54,329 nt of DNA from Hoeflea sp. (GCF_002733955.1 NZ_NVXQ01000006.1:1-54329), one strand, 5' to 3'. Positions 8,892 to 18,663 are shown, counted from the stretch's first letter. The notes: generated by a model from the letters alone, not told the origin. Translations and numbers: made by a program.

Positions 8892-9218
8892 ATGGGACAG
8901 AAGACAGAGGCTCGGATTCGGCAACGAGGCAGTTTGCGTGCGACCGATGCGGAACTATCTGCGCTTGTAAGCCAGATGGCGTGCCGATGTGCGAAATGCA
9001 CGAATTATGACGATGCACCCCTGGCACGGGCAATGTTTCAAAGCGTTGAGGAACGCGGCCAGACCTTGGACGCCGCTGCCGGATCGCTTGGGATCGATGT
9101 GGGGGACGGTGCCTATTTGCTGGCTGGTTTGCGCCAAGACGTTGCGGTCGATTTCGCGTTGACACTACTGACTGGTCGAAAACCGGACCTTCTGAACCGG
9201 CAGGAGGAGCCTGTCTGA
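8892..9218 (+). CDS. Small unknown protein with CxCxxC motif
   Basis: 108 residues from ATG 8892, preceded by AGGAG at 8881-8885. No family recognised. The only striking feature is C31-R-C33-A-K-C36, a possible metal or thiol site; the rest is mostly helical and soluble, with no signal peptide or membrane segment. It follows the CorE-like sigma factor by 66 bases in the same direction and so may be in its operon or be its target. It could be a metal sequestering protein or a modulator of the sigma factor; the sequence does not decide. Confidence 0.6.
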   Translation: MGQKTEARIRQRGSLRATDAELSALVSQMACRCAKCTNYDDAPLARAMFQSVEERGQTLDAAAGSLGIDVGDGAYLLAGLRQDVAVDFALTLLTGRKPDLLNRQEEPV

Positions 9219-9435
9219 TGTGCGCTCGAAACTCTCCCGCTAGAAGGCGCCTTCAAGGATGCTTCGGGCGCATGACGGCTTGTCCTTAAAGCTACAAGAG
9301 ACATTTTGGACCGCAATCGTCGCGGAGCGCCCCAAAAAGTAACGAAGTCCGGCTCGGATGCAGTGTGCCCTGTCCCCGCCCGCGCTGATAACGGTGGGGA
9401 AAACCACCGCCGCGAACTTGAAAAGGAAATTCCAC

Positions 9436-10134
9436 ATGCTCGCAAAAGACATCATGACAACGACGGTGATCTCGCTCTCATCCAATGAAACTGTTGAGGA
9501 GGCAGTGCATCTGATGCTCGCTCATCACGTCAGCGCCTTACCTGTGCTGGATGCTGAGGGAGAGGTGATCGGCCTCATTAGCGAGGGGGATCTGATGCGA
9601 AGGGTCCGCAATACGGGCGACGTACGCCGATCGTGGTGGCTCGAGATTTTCGCTCGAGCGTCTGAAAACGTCGAGGAATTCGTCAAACTGCGTAGTCAAC
9701 ACGTCGCGGACGTCATGACGCGAAAAGTCTTATCGGTAGATGAAGAAACGTCAGTCAGTGAGATTGCGAAACTCCTTGAGACACATCGAATCAAGCGCGT
9801 CCCGGTGTTGCGTGGAGGCCTGCTGGTCGGAATAGTGAGCCGCGCAAATCTGCTCCACGCCCTGTCCAGGGCTGACCAACGCGGACTTCCTGAGCCGTCA
9901 GACGATGATCGTGAATTGCGTATCAGAATTGACGCTGCGCTGAAGGAAGTGCCAGTCGCGTGGTCCAATCTCATTAACTATTCGGTTGAAAACGGAAAAG
10001 TATCCGTGAGTGGCTTGGTAGACAGTCGGGCAGAAGAAAACGCGATCCGTGTTGCCATCGAGAATGTGCAGGGAGTGCAAAATGTGCACCTGCAGTTGGG
10101 GCTTGCACCTACCTGGGCTTATTATGGGATCTGA
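9436..10134 (+). CDS. CBS-pair protein with C-terminal BON domain
   Basis: 232 residues from ATG 9436, with AAGGAAA upstream. Two CBS motifs cover residues 1-65 and about 93-150 (each with the A-L-P-V-L / R-V-P-V-L and G-x-I-S / G-I-V-S pattern). A BON domain fills 160-225 (E-L-R-I-R-I-D-A-A-L, then V-S-V-S-G-L-V). CBS pairs bind adenosine nucleotides as energy sensors; BON domains are small lipid- or ligand-binding folds. Such fusions are common in low-oxygen or stress clusters of alphaproteobacteria. No promoter motif was recognised in the 217 bases before it. Confidence 0.85.
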   Translation: MLAKDIMTTTVISLSSNETVEEAVHLMLAHHVSALPVLDAEGEVIGLISEGDLMRRVRNTGDVRRSWWLEIFARASENVEEFVKLRSQHVADVMTRKVLSVDEETSVSEIAKLLETHRIKRVPVLRGGLLVGIVSRANLLHALSRADQRGLPEPSDDDRELRIRIDAALKEVPVAWSNLINYSVENGKVSVSGLVDSRAEENAIRVAIENVQGVQNVHLQLGLAPTWAYYGI

Positions 10135-10232
10135 GAACGGGCCGTGTGCCGGCGCCAACTACAATCGAAGACGGGTGGGAGCTACAACCCGGTCCTGAAG
10201 ACGTCGGCGGTGTTTTTCTAAGGAGTGCCCAA

Positions 10233-10246
10233 TTGACCTGGATCAC
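10233..10246 (+). promoter_or_regulatory. Possible FNR/FixK-type box (one mismatch)
   Basis: TTGACCTGGATCAC resembles the TTGAT-n4-ATCAA consensus of FNR/Anr/FixK regulators, with the last base C instead of A. No gene begins nearby, the next being the Rieske gene a kilobase away, so it may be a relic or chance. A better match occurs at 46865-46878. Confidence 0.3.
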
Positions 10247-10795
10247 AAGAACGATCCTGCCTGAATTGTTTGCATGAAGAGACAGAAAAGGCGTCTCCTG
10301 TCGAAAGCTTGTCTGAACAATATTGCCTTTTTGTCACGGGCATGTTCGCTCTGGCACCGCAGTGCTGATGTTTGTGCTTTCGGCGGAATTCGACTTTCGT
10401 TTGAAAGATGGCGTCCCGTACCACAAGCTCTTGGGATTGTGCAGACTGGTGAGGCCGGTATTGCGGCGGTCAGTTCCGACCAAGACTGGGTCAATCATTG
10501 CCAGTCAATTCCTGGCCGCCATACTGCGCTTTTGCCGGTATGGGAAACGGTTCTTTGGGTTTGCATCATTGAATGAACCGTTTGAAATAGCCCCTGACTG
10601 GTTTGCGTCATCCGAACGTCTGGTTTGCTCCGTCCCCGCGCAAACCGCCTGTCGCAGGCCTAGCCGCTTTCAGAGGTCGGCAGCATTCCCCTTGTTACCG
10701 CTCTGAGAGCGGGCCAACGAACGATTGCGGTCAATCTGTAATGGTTTGCCACCAGCAACGTCTAAAGCGTGAAACCCACAGCAAAGGAGGTCATC

Positions 10796-10819
10796 ATGGA
10801 TCTGAAACCTGCGAACTAA
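10796..10819 (+). other. Eight-codon frame behind a strong ribosome-binding site
   Basis: AAAGGAGGT, nearly the full anti-Shine-Dalgarno complement, stands just before ATG 10796. The frame then stops after seven residues (TAA 10817-10819). It may be a leader peptide, or the beginning of a gene destroyed by mutation; the following bases keep no recognisable protein in any frame. Confidence 0.35.
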
Positions 10820-11289
10820 ACCGAACACGGTTCCAAGGAAAAATTGGACGGACCTTGCAACAGCACAGGCCGATCACAGCCAAGGTGCGCAGTAGCAGAC
10901 ATCAACGGATCGTCAGCAGAAGGCCAATTAGGTTTGAGGAGCGATGATTCAAACGAAACAATGGGTGATGACGGGAACCAAATTATAAGCGGCTAAACTC
11001 GACCTTTGGCCAGCACCTATCCAAAATGGACAGACAATCATTAGGGCCTTGTCGATTAGATTTTGCAGTAATTAAAATATTATTGCCCTTTTTTCGACGA
11101 TTCTTCGCGATGAATCATGAATATTACATATTACAAATACGGCATACAATATTATATAAATATTTCAACAATTTAATATTGAGATAATTATAGTCAAAGA
11201 CTACATAATAACTCTAACAGAATTTGCGAAATTGTTTGATTCTTCGCATTTTTAACAGTGAGTATAGTTAAAGAAAGAGGAAAACGGGC

Positions 11290-11829
11290 ATGTCCACAAT
11301 TTGGGACGACAAAGCAAAATCGAGCAGACGTGATTTTCTCTATGTGGCGACCGGAACTGCGGGTGTAGTTGGTGTAGTTGCGGCGATGTGGCCATTTATC
11401 GATAGCCTAAACCCATCGGCCGACGTCTTAGGGCAAGCTAGTATTGAAGTATCGCTAGGGTCTATCGAGGTGGGACAGCGCGTGACTGTCAAATGGCGCG
11501 GCCAACCAATTTTTATCGACCGACGTACACCTTCCCAGATTGCTTCCGCCGTTGCAGATGATTCAGCTGAATTGCGCGACCCGCAAACGGACAGCGAAAG
11601 GGTCCAAGACGCTGAATGGTTAATCGTTGTTGGTATTTGCACGCATTTGGGGTGTGTGCCTTTAGGGCAACGGAAGGGTGATCCGCAAGGTCAGTGGGGT
11701 GGTTGGTTTTGTCCCTGTCACGGGTCTCATTATGATACATCCGGACGCATTCGAAAGGGTCCAGCGCCAAAAAACCTGGTTGTCCCGCCCTATCGATTGG
11801 CGTCATCCGGCACGGTTATCATTGGGTAG
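11290..11829 (+). CDS. petA: Orphan Rieske iron-sulfur protein (cytochrome bc1 PetA-type)
   Basis: 179 residues. S-R-R-D-F-L near residue 13 is a twin-arginine export motif followed by a single hydrophobic anchor. The Rieske cluster ligands are C117-T-H-L-G-C and C-P-C-H-G-S-H-Y-D near 141, as in ubiquinol-cytochrome c reductase iron-sulfur subunits (2Fe-2S, Cys2His2). The cytochrome b and c1 genes that normally follow are absent; an MBL-fold gene starts 23 bases downstream. It is thus a second, stand-alone Rieske protein, which might replace the housekeeping subunit under particular conditions or feed the cytochrome c genes downstream. The 250 bases before it are very AT-rich. Confidence 0.9.
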   Translation: MSTIWDDKAKSSRRDFLYVATGTAGVVGVVAAMWPFIDSLNPSADVLGQASIEVSLGSIEVGQRVTVKWRGQPIFIDRRTPSQIASAVADDSAELRDPQTDSERVQDAEWLIVVGICTHLGCVPLGQRKGDPQGQWGGWFCPCHGSHYDTSGRIRKGPAPKNLVVPPYRLASSGTVIIG

Positions 11830-11851
11830 CGTTGCATCGAAGAGGACCAAG

Positions 11852-13240
11852 ATGATGTCAGCAAACTATAAGAAATCGCTTCGTTTCCTCGGTGCTGCAG
11901 GGACCGTCACTGGCTCGCGGTATCTGGTCGAAGCGGGGAAGCGCCGCATTCTTGTCGATTGCGGATTGTTTCAAGGCTTCAAGTCTCTTCGAGATCGCAA
12001 TCGCAAACCGTTTCCGGTACGTCCCGCGTCGATCGACACCGTTCTTCTCACTCATGCTCATCTGGATCATTCCGGCTATCTTCCAGCACTTGTTCGTGCT
12101 GGCTTTTCCGGAAAGGTTCATTGTACTCAGGCTACCGAAGACCTGTGCGGTCTGATCCTGCCTGACAGCGGACATATCCAGGAAGAAGAGGCGCGCTACG
12201 CGAAACGCAAAGGATACGCCAAACATAAAAACCCGACCCCTCTTTATGCGCTGAACGATGCTAAAGCCGCACTCAAAAGACTGACCCCGCACCCTTTCGG
12301 ACGGCGGATCGATCTTGGTGACGGCATCACTGCCACTTTTATCCCTGCTGGCCATCTGCTTGGTGCCGCACAGATCCGGTTGGAACTTGGAGACAGAATT
12401 GTGCACTTCAGTGGCGACCTTGGTCGCCAAGCCGATCCGATGATGGCCCCCCCCGAGCCTTTTCACGGTGCAGATGTACTGGTTTGCGAGTCAACTTATG
12501 GCAACCGGGCTCACGCGAAAATCGACGCGGAAGCCGAACTCGCCCCATTTCTAAAGCGCACTTTTGCCCGCGGAGGTACGGTGCTGATTCCCGCTTTCGC
12601 TGTCGGACGCGCTCAGGGAATTCTCTATCATGTAGCCCGGCTGATGAAACGCGGTGAAATCCCCCACGTTCCGGTCTTCCTGAATAGTCCGATGTCGGTT
12701 AACGCCACTGCCATCTACCACCGTCACCACGAAGAGCATCATGTCACATGGGAAGATTGCAAGGCGATGTTCGATATCGCCGAGCGAGTTAACTCGGTCG
12801 AGCAATCAAAGGAACTGAACACCCGCCAGGGACCAATGATCATCGTTTCTGCCAGCGGAATGCTGACTGGAGGGCGCATTTTGCATCATATCGCAAGCTT
12901 CGGCGGCGACCGGCGCAACGCAATCTTGCTCTCAGGCTTTCAAGCGGGCGGTACGCGTGGCGCTGCGCTAGCCGAGGGTGCCAAGACGCTTAAAATGTTT
13001 GGGCGTGAATTCGCTATTGAAGCTGAAGTGGTTCAGTTAACTGCGTTCTCAGGCCACGCTGATGTAGGTGAAATACTTGACTGGATGCGCCACGCTGACC
13101 GTCCGCCTCAAATGACCTATCTGACGCACGGGGAACCATCCGCGTCGGATACCTTGCGATCGCGCGTTCAAGACGAACTGAGCTGGAAAGTGCGTGCCCC
13201 GGAACACCTAGAAACCGTCAATCTGGATCGACCCCGATGA
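11852..13240 (+). CDS. MBL-fold RNA-processing-type hydrolase (beta-CASP family)
   Basis: 462 residues from ATG 11852 with AGAGGA upstream; the longer open frame overlaps the Rieske gene and is not credible. The N-terminus begins F-L-G-A-A-G-T-V-T-G-S. The metal-binding signature T-H-A-H-L-D-H-S-G lies near residue 66, later V-C-E-S-T-Y-G-N-R and a beta-CASP insert, then S-A-S-G-M-L-T-G-G-R and F-S-G-H-A-D. This is the YSH1/CPSF-73-like group of zinc-dependent RNases. It overlaps the next gene by four bases (ATGA), as do the two after it, so the three are translationally coupled. An RNA-degrading role feeding nucleotide salvage is a context inference. Confidence 0.88.
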   Translation: MMSANYKKSLRFLGAAGTVTGSRYLVEAGKRRILVDCGLFQGFKSLRDRNRKPFPVRPASIDTVLLTHAHLDHSGYLPALVRAGFSGKVHCTQATEDLCGLILPDSGHIQEEEARYAKRKGYAKHKNPTPLYALNDAKAALKRLTPHPFGRRIDLGDGITATFIPAGHLLGAAQIRLELGDRIVHFSGDLGRQADPMMAPPEPFHGADVLVCESTYGNRAHAKIDAEAELAPFLKRTFARGGTVLIPAFAVGRAQGILYHVARLMKRGEIPHVPVFLNSPMSVNATAIYHRHHEEHHVTWEDCKAMFDIAERVNSVEQSKELNTRQGPMIIVSASGMLTGGRILHHIASFGGDRRNAILLSGFQAGGTRGAALAEGAKTLKMFGREFAIEAEVVQLTAFSGHADVGEILDWMRHADRPPQMTYLTHGEPSASDTLRSRVQDELSWKVRAPEHLETVNLDRPR

Positions 13241-14745
13241 CCAACACCCTGTCACTCATCCCATCGGGTATTGATACGTATCGTCAGGCAGTCGTTTACA
13301 TGAACGAGGATTGCCATATTTGCCGTGCGGAGGGCTTCTCAGCCCAAGCACGTATTCGTATTGATCTGAGTAACCGCTGGATAATCGCGACGTTGAATGT
13401 GGTGGCGCGAGGCGGGTGGTTGGCGGTCGACGAGGCTGGGCTCTCAACTTCGGGCTGGGAGGCGCTGGGCGCGCAGCTGGGTGCCCGCGGGCATTTTTCC
13501 CATGCCGACGTGCCTTTTTCTGCCTCGTCCATACGCGCCAAGGCTTACGGCCGCCGTCTTGATCAGAACAGCTTTTCTGCCATCATCCAAGACACACTCG
13601 ACAATCGGCTTTCGGATCTTCACCTTGCCGCTTTCATCACCTCTTGTGCAGGTGACCGCCTGAGTGAGAGCGAGACAGTAGCTTTGACCCGTGCCATGCA
13701 GACTGCAGGCGAAACGCTTGACTGGGGCGGAGCAGTGGTTCTTGATAAGCATTGCGTGGGCGGCCTGCCAGGAAATCGGACGACGCCCATTGTCGTTGCC
13801 ATAATAGCCGCAGCAGGGCAGCTTATTCCAAAAACCTCGAGCCGTGCGATTACGTCACCTGCCGGAACCGCAGATACGATGGAGGTAATGGCGCCCGTGG
13901 CGCTCGACGCCGACGCTTTGCGAAAGGTAGTAGAGCTCGAAGGTGGATGCATCGTATGGGGGGGCGGGTTGAACCTCAGTCCTGCCGATGATCATTTCAT
14001 TCGCATCGAACGGCCACTCGATTTCGATAGCACCGGACAAATGGTTGCGAGTGTGTTGTCCAAAAAGGCGGCAGTCGGCGCAACGCACGTGCTTATCGAC
14101 ATGCCGGTGGGTCCAACAGCCAAGGTCCGCTCAACCGAGGCCGCCGCGGCGCTGGGCGTAAGACTGAAATTGGTGGGAGCGGCAATCGGCCTCAATGTTA
14201 CGCTACATCAAAGTGACGGCTCCTCCCCGGTTGGACGTGGCATCGGCCCTTCGCTCGAGGCACGGGACGTGTTGGCTGTACTCAGGCGCGCGCAGGAAGC
14301 GCCGCTGGATTTGCGCGGACGCGCGCTAGATTTGGCAGGCAAACTCCTCGATCTAGCACCCGGTGCCCGCGCCGGGCGGGGCCGCAGAGAGGCAGAAGCG
14401 CTTCTTGATAGCGGGGCCGCAGAAGCTAAGTTCTTGGCTATCTGTACCGCGCAAGGTGGATTCCGCGAACCTGACGCTGCAGCGCATCGCATCGAAATAA
14501 CCGCAGGGGTATCGGGGCAACTTATCGCTATCGACAACCGCCTGATTGCCCGGATCGCAAAACTGGCCGGCGCACCCCGCCAAAAGAGCGCTGGTGTTCG
14601 GTTGCTTGCACGAACTGGCGACCAGGTCATCAAGGGGCAACCGCTCTATGAAATCCATGCCGAGACACCCGGCGAACTTGCTTATTCGGCCGGCTATGCG
14701 GAAAGCCACTCCAATGTCCTGACGCTTTCGGAGGCGGCAAAATGA
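13237..14745 (+). CDS. AMP/NMP phosphorylase-type member of the thymidine phosphorylase family
   Basis: 502 residues, longer than ordinary bacterial thymidine phosphorylase (about 440) and equal to archaeal AMP phosphorylase because of an extra ~85-residue N-terminal domain. The phosphate-binding loop reads K-H-C-V-G-G-L-P-G-N near residue 171, whereas nucleoside phosphorylases have K-H-S-T-G-G-V-G-D; the P-G-N form is the one seen in nucleoside-monophosphate phosphorylases. The likely reaction is NMP plus phosphate to base plus ribose 1,5-bisphosphate. Catalogues usually call it putative thymidine phosphorylase. Coupled by ATGA overlaps to the MBL hydrolase before it and the PRPP-synthetase-like gene after it. 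Confidence 0.85.
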   Translation: MTNTLSLIPSGIDTYRQAVVYMNEDCHICRAEGFSAQARIRIDLSNRWIIATLNVVARGGWLAVDEAGLSTSGWEALGAQLGARGHFSHADVPFSASSIRAKAYGRRLDQNSFSAIIQDTLDNRLSDLHLAAFITSCAGDRLSESETVALTRAMQTAGETLDWGGAVVLDKHCVGGLPGNRTTPIVVAIIAAAGQLIPKTSSRAITSPAGTADTMEVMAPVALDADALRKVVELEGGCIVWGGGLNLSPADDHFIRIERPLDFDSTGQMVASVLSKKAAVGATHVLIDMPVGPTAKVRSTEAAAALGVRLKLVGAAIGLNVTLHQSDGSSPVGRGIGPSLEARDVLAVLRRAQEAPLDLRGRALDLAGKLLDLAPGARAGRGRREAEALLDSGAAEAKFLAICTAQGGFREPDAAAHRIEITAGVSGQLIAIDNRLIARIAKLAGAPRQKSAGVRLLARTGDQVIKGQPLYEIHAETPGELAYSAGYAESHSNVLTLSEAAK

Positions 14746-15647
14746 TCCTGATCCCCTTCCCTGAGATGTTGTCGCTCGCGCAAGCGCTTGCACCAGAACT
14801 TGGCGGCGAGTTACGTCATCTCGACTGGCACCGTTTCCCCGATGGCGAGAGCCTCTTGACCCTGCCAGGTGATCTGGATGGAAGCGATATTGCGCTGCTC
14901 GCCACCCTCCGCGACCCTGACCGGTTGGCATTACCGCTGCGCTTTGCCGCGACAACAGCGCGGGAAATGGGCGCACGTCGTGTCGGGCTAATCGCGCCCT
15001 ATCTCGGTTACATGCGTCAGGATCGCCGATTTCAAGTTGGTCAAGCAGTCAGTGCGCAACTCTTCGCAAAGTTTCTCGGCGAAAGTTTCGATTGGCTGAT
15101 GACAGTCGATCCGCATCTACATCGTATCGCTCGGCTCGACGAAGTGTTTCCGATGCCAACGGTCCGTGTGGCCTCAGCTCCACTGCTCGCAGACTGGATC
15201 AGGGCGAACCTGCCTGACGCCGTTCTTTTAGGCCCCGATAGTGAAAGCCAGCAATGGGTGGCTGAGGTGGCGAGGCTGGCCGATCGGCCCTACGAAGTCT
15301 TGCGCAAGACTCGAACGGGCGACAAGAGTGTTGAAGTCAGTGTGCCGAGGAGTATCACGCTGAATCAGGGTACACCGGTTATCCTGGACGATATTGCCTC
15401 TTCGGGCCGGACCATTGTGCGCGCCATCGAACGGCTTGCTGCTACAGGCACCCGCCCACCGGTTTGCATCATCATTCACGCGGTATTTGCAGGCAGCGCA
15501 TATGAAGACATTCTTGCTGCGGGTGCCGCCCAAGTGGTTACTACCGACACCATACCGCACCCGTCAAACGGTGTATCGGTCGCAACATTAGTGGCGCACG
15601 AGATGCAATCGATACTTAGCACATCTATAACGGAGCAGAACTCTTGA
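14742..15647 (+). CDS. Ribose-phosphate pyrophosphokinase-like protein
   Basis: 301 residues, close to the usual ~315 for PRPP synthetase. The PRPP loop D-D-I-A-S-S-G-R-T lies near residue 216, the N-terminal G-E-L and F-P-D-G-E-S are present, and a K-T-R-T-G-D-K flexible-loop equivalent follows residue 190. The canonical D-x-H-x-x-Q-I-Q-G-F-F ribose-phosphate signature is replaced by D-P-H-L-H-R-I-A-R-L, so this is a divergent paralogue, not the housekeeping enzyme. Working behind an NMP phosphorylase it may rebuild PRPP from the released sugar phosphate; substrate unproven. Overlaps both neighbours by four bases. Confidence 0.85.
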   Translation: MILIPFPEMLSLAQALAPELGGELRHLDWHRFPDGESLLTLPGDLDGSDIALLATLRDPDRLALPLRFAATTAREMGARRVGLIAPYLGYMRQDRRFQVGQAVSAQLFAKFLGESFDWLMTVDPHLHRIARLDEVFPMPTVRVASAPLLADWIRANLPDAVLLGPDSESQQWVAEVARLADRPYEVLRKTRTGDKSVEVSVPRSITLNQGTPVILDDIASSGRTIVRAIERLAATGTRPPVCIIIHAVFAGSAYEDILAAGAAQVVTTDTIPHPSNGVSVATLVAHEMQSILSTSITEQNS

Positions 15648-16087
15648 AGAAATCAAGCAATATGGCGAGAAACCTGGTTCTCGGGTTCTTCGGTATCGCC
15701 GCAGTGGTCGGGCTATACAAGACATTCGCGCCGTCAAGTGCCCCTATGTCTGGATCGATTGCCAGTCAATTTGTCGAGCCAACGTTGTCAGCGGCCGCGC
15801 AGGAAGGGGAGGCCCTGTTCAACAAAACCTGCGCCGCCTGTCATGGGCAAAACGCCCTTGGTACCGAAAAAGGGCCACCCTTTATTCATGACATATATAA
15901 TCCAGGCCACCATTCCGACGACGCTTTTTTCTTTGCGGTCCAAAACGGGGTGCGTCAGCATCATTGGCCCTATGGCGATATGCCCGCCCAGGCGCAAGTC
16001 AGTCGGGATGATGTCGCGAAAATCGTAACATATGTCCGGGAACTGCAGTCCGCTAACGGTATCGCTTACCGTCAACACAAAATGTAG
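15644..16087 (+). CDS. Membrane-anchored class I cytochrome c
   Basis: 147 residues. An N-terminal hydrophobic anchor (about 8-28) is followed by one haem-binding C-A-A-C-H near residue 64 and a likely axial Met in Y-G-D-M-P near 110. The TTG start at 15644 overlaps the preceding stop (TTGA) with GGAG at 15632-15635; an ATG at 15662 is an alternative. It is translationally linked to the salvage operon and lies just before a copper ATPase. Probably a periplasmic electron carrier, perhaps partner of the upstream orphan Rieske protein or of a copper redox step. Confidence 0.85.
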   Translation: MKKSSNMARNLVLGFFGIAAVVGLYKTFAPSSAPMSGSIASQFVEPTLSAAAQEGEALFNKTCAACHGQNALGTEKGPPFIHDIYNPGHHSDDAFFFAVQNGVRQHHWPYGDMPAQAQVSRDDVAKIVTYVRELQSANGIAYRQHKM

Positions 16088-16095
16088 GTGCTTCC

Positions 16096-18486
16096 ATGCC
16101 AGATCATCATCCCACCGCTGCGGCCGCCGCCCATTCTTCACCTGCAGGCTCTCCGAAGTGGTTCGTCTGCCCGATGCATCCTGAAGTCAGGCAGGCAGGC
16201 CCCGGCGACTGCCCGAAATGCGGCATGCACCTTGTGCCAGAGGAGGAGGTTGCGGGGTCTTCCGGCCATCATCATAATCACATTGATCAACATTCCCAGC
16301 ACGCGCATACGCACCGCCCTGCCGCCATGAACGGGAAGTATGACACAGTGCCTGCGAACCATTCTGGCGCGGTCTATACATGTCCCATGCACGCACAGGT
16401 ACGTCAAACCCGTCCCGGCTCGTGCCCGATTTGCGGTATGGGACTGGAATTGGAAACTGCGGCGATGGCCGAGGACGGGCCTAACCCTGAGCTGGTGGAT
16501 TTCACTCGTCGGTTCTGGGTTGGTACCGTTTTGACGATCCCGTTGCTGGTTTTTACGATGGGACCCTATCTGGGGTTCGGCAGCGTGCGCGACATCTTTG
16601 GCGAGCGCATGACACTGTGGATCGAGCTAGTGCTCGGGACGCCAGTTGTCCTGTGGTGCGGCTGGCCCTTCCTGGTGCGCGGTTGGAATTCCTTCCGCCA
16701 CATGAACCTCAATATGTTCTCGCTAATCAGCATGGGAGTGCTCGCGGCCTGGCTTTTCAGCATCGTGGCAGTGCTGTTCCCTTCCATTTTCCCCGAGGGG
16801 TTCCGAGACAGCGAAGACCATGTTGGAGTCTATTTCGAGGCGGCGGCAGTAATCGTCACACTCGTATTGCTAGGTCAGATAATGGAGCTCCGTGCGCGTG
16901 AGGGCACCGGCAAAGCAATCCGTGCTCTTCTGGATATGGCAGCGAAGACTGCGAGGGTGATCCGCAAGGACGGATCTGAAGAGGAGATACCACTTGAAGA
17001 TGTGCAAGTTGGAGACCGCTTGCGCGTTAGGCCCGGCGACAAAGTACCTGTGGACGGTGTCGTTGTGGATGGGCGCTCGTCGGTTGATGAAAGCATGATT
17101 TCCGGGGAACCGGTACCGGTGGAAAAAACACTCGGCGATATGCTGACCGGAGCCACGATTAATGGCACTGGCAGCATGATCATGGAGGCCAAACGTGTCG
17201 GTTCAGATACTATGCTCAGCCAGATCGTCCAAATGGTCTCAAATGCACAACGTTCGCACGCGCCAATACAAAAATATGCAGACCAAGTAGCGGGCTTCTT
17301 CGTCCCGGTGGTCATTGGCATCGCTGTTCTGTCATTTATCGCCTGGGCGATCTGGGGACCCGCGCCGGCATTGTCCTACGCGCTGATCGCGGCTGTGGCA
17401 GTACTGATCATTGCATGCCCCTGTGCGCTAGGCCTCGCCACGCCCATGTCCATTATGACTGCGACGGGGCGCGGCGCTCAGGCGGGTGTCCTAATCAAGA
17501 ATGCTGAGGCGCTGGAGCTGTTTGAAAAGGTGGACACGCTCATCGTCGACAAGACGGGGACGCTAACAGAGGGTAAGCCGAAGCTGGTCGCAGTCCTGCC
17601 GGAAGTCGGCCACGATGAAGCGGAAGTGCTCAGACTTGCGGCATCGCTCGAACGGGGTTCAGAACATCCGCTTGCCGAGGCTATCGTTCGCGGTGCCGTG
17701 GAACGAAATGTTAACATGACCGATGCGACCGACTTTGAGGCGGTGACGGGCAAGGGTGTAAAGGGAAAGGTTGACGGCAGGTCTGTTGCCCTGGGCAACC
17801 TCGCCCTGATTTCCGACATGGGGTTGGACGGCGGTGACCTTGCAGTAAAGGCCAATGCCCGTAGAGACGCAGGTGAAACAGTTATGTTTGTGGTGCTGGA
17901 CGATGCAGTCGCCGGACTTGTCAGCGTCGCCGATCCAGTCAAGGAGACGACCCGAGAGGCGCTCAAAGCGTTGCGTATGCTCGGATTTCGCATCATCATG
18001 GCGACCGGCGACAACGAGCGGACCGCGAAAGCAATCGGAGCGCAGCTCGGAATTGACGAAATACGCGCCGATGTACTTCCCGAGGACAAGGCGCGAATCA
18101 TAAAAGAGTTGCAGGCTCAGGGTCGTAAAGTCGCCATGGCTGGCGACGGCGTGAACGATGCGCCGGCACTCGCACAGGCGGATGTCGGGATAGCGATGGG
18201 CACAGGCGCTGATGTCGCTATAGAGAGTGCCGGCATCACCTTGGTCAAGGGTAATCTCGATGGTATCGTGCGTGCCCGCCGCCTCGCACGCGCCACTATG
18301 GGAAATATCCGCCAGAATCTCTTCTTCGCGCTCGTCTACAACGCTTCCGGGGTCCCTGTAGCAGCCGGTCTGTTGTTTCCATTTTTCGGCATTTTGATCA
18401 GCCCGATGTTTGCGGCCTTTGCAATGAGCGCTTCATCAATTTCGGTAGTGCTTAATGCGCTCAGACTACGTAGTGCAAAAATCTGA
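16096..18486 (+). CDS. Copper-type P1B ATPase with two N-terminal CPMH/CPxCGM metal-binding domains
   Basis: 796 residues. Instead of HMA domains it begins with two copies of a short motif C-P-M-H-x-x-V-R-x-x-x-P-G-x-C-P-x-C-G-M (residues about 25-48 and 94-118), separated by a His-rich stretch. The ATPase core has S-G-E-P, C-P-C near residue 440, D-K-T-G near 485, S-E-H-P and G-D-G-V-N-D-A-P near 684. The layout matches SilP/CopF-like Cu+/Ag+ exporters. It begins 8 bases after the cytochrome c gene and ends with a typical C-terminal helix pair. Direction of pumping out of the cytoplasm is established for the family; exact metal is inferred. Confidence 0.92.
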   Translation: MPDHHPTAAAAAHSSPAGSPKWFVCPMHPEVRQAGPGDCPKCGMHLVPEEEVAGSSGHHHNHIDQHSQHAHTHRPAAMNGKYDTVPANHSGAVYTCPMHAQVRQTRPGSCPICGMGLELETAAMAEDGPNPELVDFTRRFWVGTVLTIPLLVFTMGPYLGFGSVRDIFGERMTLWIELVLGTPVVLWCGWPFLVRGWNSFRHMNLNMFSLISMGVLAAWLFSIVAVLFPSIFPEGFRDSEDHVGVYFEAAAVIVTLVLLGQIMELRAREGTGKAIRALLDMAAKTARVIRKDGSEEEIPLEDVQVGDRLRVRPGDKVPVDGVVVDGRSSVDESMISGEPVPVEKTLGDMLTGATINGTGSMIMEAKRVGSDTMLSQIVQMVSNAQRSHAPIQKYADQVAGFFVPVVIGIAVLSFIAWAIWGPAPALSYALIAAVAVLIIACPCALGLATPMSIMTATGRGAQAGVLIKNAEALELFEKVDTLIVDKTGTLTEGKPKLVAVLPEVGHDEAEVLRLAASLERGSEHPLAEAIVRGAVERNVNMTDATDFEAVTGKGVKGKVDGRSVALGNLALISDMGLDGGDLAVKANARRDAGETVMFVVLDDAVAGLVSVADPVKETTREALKALRMLGFRIIMATGDNERTAKAIGAQLGIDEIRADVLPEDKARIIKELQAQGRKVAMAGDGVNDAPALAQADVGIAMGTGADVAIESAGITLVKGNLDGIVRARRLARATMGNIRQNLFFALVYNASGVPVAAGLLFPFFGILISPMFAAFAMSASSISVVLNALRLRSAKI

Positions 18487-18663
18487 AGGAGCGATTCACA
18501 AAATGAAATGTATCTGAGGACATTAGATGGCCGATACCCGTAATCGCTTCGGAGATACTGGGGACTGTCGCGCCCATCGAGTGCCCGCTTTCCTGCAGGC
18601 CATGAGACGTTAGATGCATCCGGTTTATTCAGACTCAAACTAAACCAAAATGGAGGCAACCCA

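Larger units (their letters stand above)
10135..11289 (+). other. 1.15-kb region without a convincing gene
   Basis: No open frame here has recognisable protein features. The first part holds an FNR-like sequence (10233-10246). The middle is GC-rich, with no strong signal until an isolated eight-codon reading frame behind a near-perfect ribosome-binding site (10796-10819). The last 250 bases (about 11041-11289) are markedly AT-rich and lead into the Rieske gene, ending in AAAGAAAGAGG as its ribosome-binding site. The abrupt composition change suggests inserted DNA or a strong promoter/bending region. Confidence 0.5.

Noticed and set aside
10323-10706. A 127-codon plus-strand frame in the gap before the Rieske gene
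   Set aside because: No ribosome-binding site, no domain pattern, and overlapping frames of similar length; treated as non-coding.
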